This document shows positions 59,101 through 64,000 of a stretch of 64,000 nucleotides of DNA, in pieces. The stretch spans positions 31,655,819-31,719,818 of the forward strand of contig NC_084924.1 of NCBI RefSeq assembly GCF_958298935.1, read 5' to 3'. The DNA is from Phragmites australis (lineage: Eukaryota; Streptophyta; Magnoliopsida; Poales; Poaceae). A program made the position numbers and the translations under genes. The notes beneath the pieces were generated by a model. It was not told the DNA's origin. It saw only the letters and a program-made list of their open reading frames with translations, and did not search any database. How positions within the stretch are numbered: the first letter of the stretch is position 1; each line of letters begins with the position of its first letter.

Positions 59101-62100
59101 CTAAGTCTTGTGCGTCGTCTTGTGGGAAGATTGAACCATCCCGGTCCTGGAGCAGAGCTCAAGGAACTTGAGCCTCCCAAGAGGCTTGGTGAGCAGGTCC
59201 GCAAGCTGATCCTTGGTGTTGATGTAGCTCGCCTTGATGCTCCCTTCTTCCAAACAGCCTCGGATGAAGTGGTACCTCACCCGGATGTGCTTGCTCCGTT
59301 CATGGAAAACGGGATTCTTTGCCAGGGCTAGAGCGGACTTGCTGTCCACCCTGAGCTCCACCGCTCTAGTGTCTCTGCCGAGGAGATCACCAAGCAGTCG
59401 AGCGAGCCAGAGCGCCTGAGTCGAAGCGGTGGAGGCCGCTATGTACTCGGCCTCGCAGCTGGACAGGGCCACCACCTGCTGCTTGACCGACTGCCAGCTA
59501 ACGAGGCACTTGCCGAGGAAGAAGAGGATCCCGCTCGTGCTCTTGCTGGTGTCGATGTCGCCGGCGTGGTCGCTGTCGCTGTACCCGACGAAGTGTGCCG
59601 CCCCAGGGCACCTAGGGTAGTAGAGGCCGTGGTCGAGAGTCCCCGCAACGTAGCGGATGATCCTCTTCACAGCCTGCTGGTGCTCCGTCGTCGGTCGCTG
59701 CATGAACCGACTAACGTAGCCGACGGAGAATGCCAAGTCCGGCCGTGTGTGGGCGAGGTAGCGAAGGCTCCCCACAAGACGCCGGTACTGCGTAGCGTCC
59801 ACCTCCTCCGTCGTGCTGTCGTGGCTCAGCTTCAGCCTCTCCTCCATCGGAGTGAGAGCTGGGTTGCAGTCGGTGAGCCCAGCTAGCTCAACGACGCGCT
59901 TGGCGTAGGCGGTCTGTCGAAGCGTGATCCCGGAGTCATCCTGGTGCACCTCGATCCCCAGGTAGAAGGAGAGAGGCCCCAGGTCACTCATCTGGAAGGT
60001 GGCCTTCATCTCTTCCTTGAATGCCGCCACCTCCGCATCCTTGGTGCCGGTGATCACCAAGTCGTCGACGTAGACACCCACCAGCAGAGCAGTTCCTCCA
60101 CTGCCCCGTCGGTAGATGGCCGCCTCGTGCGGGCTTTGCTCGAAGCCCATCCCCTTTAGCGTGGAATCCAACTTGGCATTCCACGCCCTCGGCGCCTGTC
60201 GCAAGCCATAGAGGGCCTTGCGCAGGCGGAGCACCTTGCCCTCCTTGCCGGGGATCGCAAATCCCGGCGGCTGGTGCACGTAGACCTCCTCCTTCAAGTC
60301 GCCGTTAAGGAACGCCGACTTGACGTCCATGTGATGAACACGCCAGCCCTCCTGGGCAGCTAGCGCAAGGAGGAGTCGCACGGACTCCATCCGTGCCACG
60401 GGAGCGAAGGCGTCGTCGAAGTCGACCCCCTCCTGTTGCACGAAGCCTCGTGCCACCAAGCGAGCCTTGTGCTTGACGATGGCGCCGGCTTCATCCCTCT
60501 TCAGCTTGAACACCCACTTAAGGGTGATCGCACGGTGACCACGAGGGAGGTCAGCAAGCTCCCAGGTGCGGTTCTTCTCGACCGCATCCATCTCCAACTG
60601 CATCGCGGCGCGCCATGCCGCGTGTCTCTCGGCCTCTGCAAACGACCGAGGCTCGCCGTCGTCACACGCAAGGTGCAACTGCGCCTCCAGATCGTGAGGC
60701 ACCAGTCCCGGCACCGGCTGGTCGCCGAGAAGGTTCTCCATCGTACGGTACCGCAACGGCTCGCCGTCGTGGTACGCGTCGATGCGCTCCTCGTCGTGAG
60801 AGGGCGGAGTAGCGAGCTCAACCGGGCTGTGCTCGACACGAGCTGGTGTTGGAGTAGACGTGCCCGGAGAGGTGCCTGTCGGTGCTGGAGTGCGTGGCAT
60901 TGCCGGCTGTGGTGGAGCTGGCGAAGAACTCATCGCAGCCGAGGTCCTGGCTGGAGAGCGTGGTGCTTTCGAAGTAGCAGGCGCCGGGGTCGGTGGAGGC
61001 TCGGGGACTGGGGTAGACACGCTCGTCGAAGAAGAGCTGCCTACTCCCCCAGCTTCCTCGAAGTGGACGTACTCGACAGTGAAGTCGTCGTACGTTGGAG
61101 CCGAGCCGTCGTCCACCGCCTTGTCCCACGCCCATCCTCGCCCTTCGTTGAACACAACGTCGCGCGCCGTGTGCACACGCTGTGTCTTCGGGTCGAGGAT
61201 GCGGTAGGCCTTCGAGCCCTCCGCGTAGCCGATGAACACTCCCGGAGTGCTCCTGTCGTCGAGCTTGCTGATGTGGCCAAGCTCCTTGGCGAACGCGAGG
61301 CAGCCGAAGACCCGCAAGTGGGAGACCGCCAGCTTGCGCCCATGCCAAGCCTCGTACGGCGTCCTGCCGTCGAGCGCCTTGGTAGGCGAGCGGTTGAGGA
61401 TATAGACGGCCGTCACCACCGCCTCTCCCCAGAAGACAGCCAGCATCCCCCTCTGCTTGAGGAGGGCCCGAGCCATCCCCACAACCGTCTGGTTGCGCCG
61501 CTCGACGACGCCGTTCTGCTGCGGGCTGTACGGCGCGGAGTAGTGGCGCTGAATGCCCTTGTCAGCGCAGTACGACGCAAATTCAGCCGCCGTGAATTCG
61601 CCGCCGTTGTCGGTGCGCAGCACGCGCAGCTTGCGGCCGCACTCCGCCTCCGCAGCAGCCTGCGCGCGCCTGATGGCGTCCGCAGCCTCTCCCTTGCTGC
61701 CGAGGACCATCACCCACATGTAGCGGGAGAGGTCGTCGACGAGCAGCAGGAAGTAGCGTCGTCCTCCCAGTGTGGCCGGTGTCACCGGGCCACACAAGTC
61801 CCCGTGCACAAGCTCGAGCCTCTCCTTGGCTCGAAAGCTCGCCTGCTGGGGAAAGGGGAGTCGCCTCTGCTTCGTCAACACGCAGACGTCGCAGAGCTGC
61901 TCCACATGGTCGAGGCACGGCAGGCCTCGCACCATCTCTGCGGCACTGAGCCGCTTCAGGGCCTCGAAGTGAAGGTGCCCGAAGCGCTCGTGCCACTGCC
62001 ACGCCTCGTCGTCCCGACGAGCGGCGAGACAGAGGGGTTGTGCCACCTGCACGTTAAGGACGTAGAGTCGATTTGTGCCTCTGGTTACCTTGGTAAGAAG

Positions 62101-63963
62101 GCGACGACGGCGATCCCAAATCCTCATGACTCCATCCTCAACCACCACGCGTGAACCGTTCTCATCCAGCTGTCCCAAGCTGATGATAGAGTTCCTCAAC
62201 GCGGGAATGTAGTAGACTCCGGTGAGCAGCCTGTGCTCACCAGACACGGCGGTGAAGATGACGGAACCGACGCCCTTGATCTCCACGCCGGAGGCATCCC
62301 CAAATTTGACGGAGCCTCGGACGCTAGAGTCAAGCTCGGTGAAGAACTCCCGTCGACCGGTCATGTGATGGGTGGCGCCGGTGTCGAGGCACCACCCGTC
62401 AGTCTTGTCGCTGCCGGAGCCGTCACCGAGGAGGGCGTGGGCTTTTGGCTCGTCAAGGTGGAGGATAGCCGCTGCGGCCGGTGCCGCTGGAGGTAGCTCT
62501 ATGCTCGCATGAGCCATGAACAGAGCCGGCTCCTCCTCCTCCGCTTGTGCGACGTGGGCCTGGCCGCGTCGTGGCTGACGACAGTCCTTGGCCCAATGGC
62601 CAAGCCGGCCACAGTTGCGGCAGGTGTCGTCTCGTGCCGGCTTGTGCTTGCCGGCGGCGCCGCCCTGGGCGCCTCCGCGGGCATCACCCTCGGCACGTCC
62701 TCGCACCCCGGCCTCGGCGTCTCTGCGCGCCTTGCGCGGCTTGCCACGCTTGCGGCCGCCTGTGGTGGAAGAAGGCTCCCCCTTCCTCCGGTCACCCTGG
62801 CAGGCATCCCATTGCTCCCGAGTGAGAAGGAGCTTCCCGCCAGTGGTGATGGGCCCCGAGAGAGACTGTGGCTCATCGCTGTCGACGACCTTGAGGCGAC
62901 CTATCGCCTCCTCGATCGACATCGTGGAGAGATCCAGCAGAGACTCGATCGAGCGAGCCATCTGCTTGTACTTCTCGGGGACGCAGCGGAAGAGCTTCTC
63001 GACGGCTCTCTCCTCGCCGTAGGTGTCGTCGCCGAACTGCACCATCTTCTGCAACAGAGTGTTGAGACGGAGAGCAAAGTCATCAACGTCCTCACCTGGC
63101 TTGAAGGCCAGGTTCTCCCACTCCTTGCGAAGTGCCTGCAGTGTGGATTTGCGGGCGCGGTCGCTGCCGATGCGTGCCGCAGCGATGGCATCCCAAGCCT
63201 CCTTGGCAGTCCGCTTATTGGTAAGCGAGAACTGCATCTCGGACGGGACTGCAGCGATGAGGGCATCCAGCGCCCGTCGATCCTGGTCGTAGTCGACGTC
63301 GCTGTACCGGACTGCCTCCCACATGTGCCGCACCTGGAGCTTTACCCTCATCACCGCAGCCCACTCAACATAGTTGGTCTTAGTGAGGGTAGGCCACCCA
63401 CCGCCGGGGCCGACGTCCCTGACAACAGCCTGGAAACCGTGGTGACCACGGTACCGATCCGGGGAGAGAGAGCCACGCCGCCTGTGAAGGCCGCGCTCTC
63501 CATCGACCCGTCCGCCACCGTTGCCGTGCGCGCCTCCTCCAGGAGCGCCGCCGGCGTGCGCGCCTCCTCCAGGAGCGCCGCCGGCGCGTCCGCGCCTGTC
63601 TGGGCTGCCGCCGCGCTCGTGGGTGTGCGCGGCTGCCCACTGTGCCGCCCGCTCTCGCGCTGCCTCTGCCTCCGGCAGCTCGAGATCCGCGTCGGCGCTG
63701 TCGTCAGCAGAAATGGAGCTGCCGGTGCTGCCGCGCAGAGCCTCGACCTCCGCTGCCGCCGCACGCGCTGCATCCGCCGCCGCCGCTGCTTCTGCCTCCG
63801 CTCTGGCTGCTGCCAGCTCCGCCGCTGCTAGCCTCGACGCCCTTGCCGCCGCCGCAGCGGTCTCTTCCGCCGCTCGCTTGCGTTCCTCTGCCGCGGCAAG
63901 TTCGGCCTCCTGCCGACGCCGCGTGCTCGAGGCGACCGAGCGCTGAGACTGCCCTGCGGACAT
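59101..63963 (-). CDS. Copia 4 gag-pol polyprotein, 1620 codons open
   Basis: A single frame encodes all enzymes for Copia retrotransposition. Residues 1-85 are an unusual alanine/glutamate-rich helical extension, followed by a Gly/Arg-rich linker (about 115-170). UBN2-type gag covers about 185-380, a CCHC knuckle CRNCGRLGHWAKDC about 446-459, and protease (DTGATHHM) about 525. The integrase zinc finger (HERFGHLH ... CDVCVLTKQ) is at about 655-700, and the core D-D-E domain has LRTDNGGEF. Reverse transcriptase has YVDDLVI near 1294; RNase H has CEAEYIA and ends with the ADLLTKPLG motif. It is longer than typical Copia polyproteins (1300-1450) because of the N-terminal extension. The ATG at 63963 is followed by an ordinary gag context; the G+C-rich codon use differs from the other Copia copies here. 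Confidence 0.93.
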   Translation of the reverse strand: MSAGQSQRSVASSTRRRQEAELAAAEERKRAAEETAAAAARASRLAAAELAAARAEAEAAAAADAARAAAAEVEALRGSTGSSISADDSADADLELPEAEAARERAAQWAAAHTHERGGSPDRRGRAGGAPGGGAHAGGAPGGGAHGNGGGRVDGERGLHRRRGSLSPDRYRGHHGFQAVVRDVGPGGGWPTLTKTNYVEWAAVMRVKLQVRHMWEAVRYSDVDYDQDRRALDALIAAVPSEMQFSLTNKRTAKEAWDAIAAARIGSDRARKSTLQALRKEWENLAFKPGEDVDDFALRLNTLLQKMVQFGDDTYGEERAVEKLFRCVPEKYKQMARSIESLLDLSTMSIEEAIGRLKVVDSDEPQSLSGPITTGGKLLLTREQWDACQGDRRKGEPSSTTGGRKRGKPRKARRDAEAGVRGRAEGDARGGAQGGAAGKHKPARDDTCRNCGRLGHWAKDCRQPRRGQAHVAQAEEEEPALFMAHASIELPPAAPAAAAILHLDEPKAHALLGDGSGSDKTDGWCLDTGATHHMTGRREFFTELDSSVRGSVKFGDASGVEIKGVGSVIFTAVSGEHRLLTGVYYIPALRNSIISLGQLDENGSRVVVEDGVMRIWDRRRRLLTKVTRGTNRLYVLNVQVAQPLCLAARRDDEAWQWHERFGHLHFEALKRLSAAEMVRGLPCLDHVEQLCDVCVLTKQRRLPFPQQASFRAKERLELVHGDLCGPVTPATLGGRRYFLLLVDDLSRYMWVMVLGSKGEAADAIRRAQAAAEAECGRKLRVLRTDNGGEFTAAEFASYCADKGIQRHYSAPYSPQQNGVVERRNQTVVGMARALLKQRGMLAVFWGEAVVTAVYILNRSPTKALDGRTPYEAWHGRKLAVSHLRVFGCLAFAKELGHISKLDDRSTPGVFIGYAEGSKAYRILDPKTQRVHTARDVVFNEGRGWAWDKAVDDGSAPTYDDFTVEYVHFEEAGGVGSSSSTSVSTPVPEPPPTPAPATSKAPRSPARTSAAMSSSPAPPQPAMPRTPAPTGTSPGTSTPTPARVEHSPVELATPPSHDEERIDAYHDGEPLRYRTMENLLGDQPVPGLVPHDLEAQLHLACDDGEPRSFAEAERHAAWRAAMQLEMDAVEKNRTWELADLPRGHRAITLKWVFKLKRDEAGAIVKHKARLVARGFVQQEGVDFDDAFAPVARMESVRLLLALAAQEGWRVHHMDVKSAFLNGDLKEEVYVHQPPGFAIPGKEGKVLRLRKALYGLRQAPRAWNAKLDSTLKGMGFEQSPHEAAIYRRGSGGTALLVGVYVDDLVITGTKDAEVAAFKEEMKATFQMSDLGPLSFYLGIEVHQDDSGITLRQTAYAKRVVELAGLTDCNPALTPMEERLKLSHDSTTEEVDATQYRRLVGSLRYLAHTRPDLAFSVGYVSRFMQRPTTEHQQAVKRIIRYVAGTLDHGLYYPRCPGAAHFVGYSDSDHAGDIDTSKSTSGILFFLGKCLVSWQSVKQQVVALSSCEAEYIAASTASTQALWLARLLGDLLGRDTRAVELRVDSKSALALAKNPVFHERSKHIRVRYHFIRGCLEEGSIKASYINTKDQLADLLTKPLGRLKFLELCSRTGMVQSSHKTTHKT

Positions 63964-64000
63964 GACGCGCTACCGGGGGAGAGCTGCTGCGTGGGGAGAG

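Larger units (their letters stand above)
58735..64000 (-). mobile_element. Copia LTR retrotransposon 4, coding-intact, 5' LTR off window
   Basis: The 3' LTR (58735-59092), a purine tract (AGGGGGAGA at about 59093-59101 on the minus strand), an uninterrupted gag-pol frame and the start of the leader are in the window. The element is inserted into Copia 5; the target site on the left is AAGTT (58730-58734). It is the only retroelement here with a fully open polyprotein, so it is probably young. Confidence 0.93.

Noticed and set aside
60436..62154. A 572-codon open frame on the plus strand
   Set aside because: It is antisense to the intact Copia 4 gag-pol. High G+C at third positions removes stops on the opposite strand, and the translation has no known domain.
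62509..63831. A 440-codon open frame on the plus strand
   Set aside because: Same cause: a shadow of the Copia 4 gag region.

Overview
This is a stretch of nuclear chromosome from a grass. Genes have many short exons with GT-AG introns, G+C-rich first exons and AT-rich introns, and more than half of the window is transposon DNA (Copia and Gypsy retrotransposons, solo LTRs, a MITE, a short retroposon, Helitron-like DNA). A degenerate alpha-prolamin (zein/kafirin-type) gene at 53.8-54.5 kb points to a panicoid or related PACMAD grass rather than rice or wheat. No tools were run; family names rest on recognition of the translated sequence.

Layout. (1) 120-23740, minus: the gene for the large subunit of the nuclear cap-binding complex (CBP80/ABH1). 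Eighteen phase-consistent, stop-free exons are visible and the last exon lies off the left edge. Two Copia elements sit in its introns: a younger one at 3372-8166 (target duplication GCCAG) and an older one at 16877-21953 (target duplication CTATC). (2) 23.89-34.24 kb: two abutting Helitron-like segments. The first begins about 150 bp upstream of the CBP80 start codon and carries a broken shugoshin-like gene. The second carries a broken TORTIFOLIA1/SPIRAL2-like HEAT-repeat gene, itself interrupted by a 3.03-kb solo LTR. (3) 35-37.6 kb: a decayed Gypsy element and an LTR-like piece with a repeated palindromic motif. (4) 39.66-48.4 kb, plus: a SANT-domain chromatin-protein gene of 882 codons in two coding exons, behind a 5-kb leader intron that holds a MITE and a deleted Copia element with a rearranged LTR. 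(5) 49.6-52.3 kb, minus: an unidentified gene fragment and a cation-efflux (MTPC2-like) pseudogene with three one-base losses and two solo LTRs. (6) 53.8-54.83 kb, minus: the alpha-prolamin gene with a single nonsense codon and an apparently intact endosperm-type promoter. (7) 55.7 kb to the right edge: a decayed plus-strand Copia element split by a Copia element with a fully open 1620-codon gag-pol, whose 5' LTR lies beyond the window.

Two cellular genes look functional: CBP80 (nuclear mRNA cap binding, splicing and small-RNA processing) and the SANT-domain gene (putative chromatin regulator). Everything else is mobile DNA or broken copies. I found no CRISPR array, operon-like system or clearly new type of system. 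The most informative signals are the Helitron-like insertion against the CBP80 promoter, the two captured gene fragments, the fold-back LTR at 44.8 kb and the prolamin with a preserved promoter.
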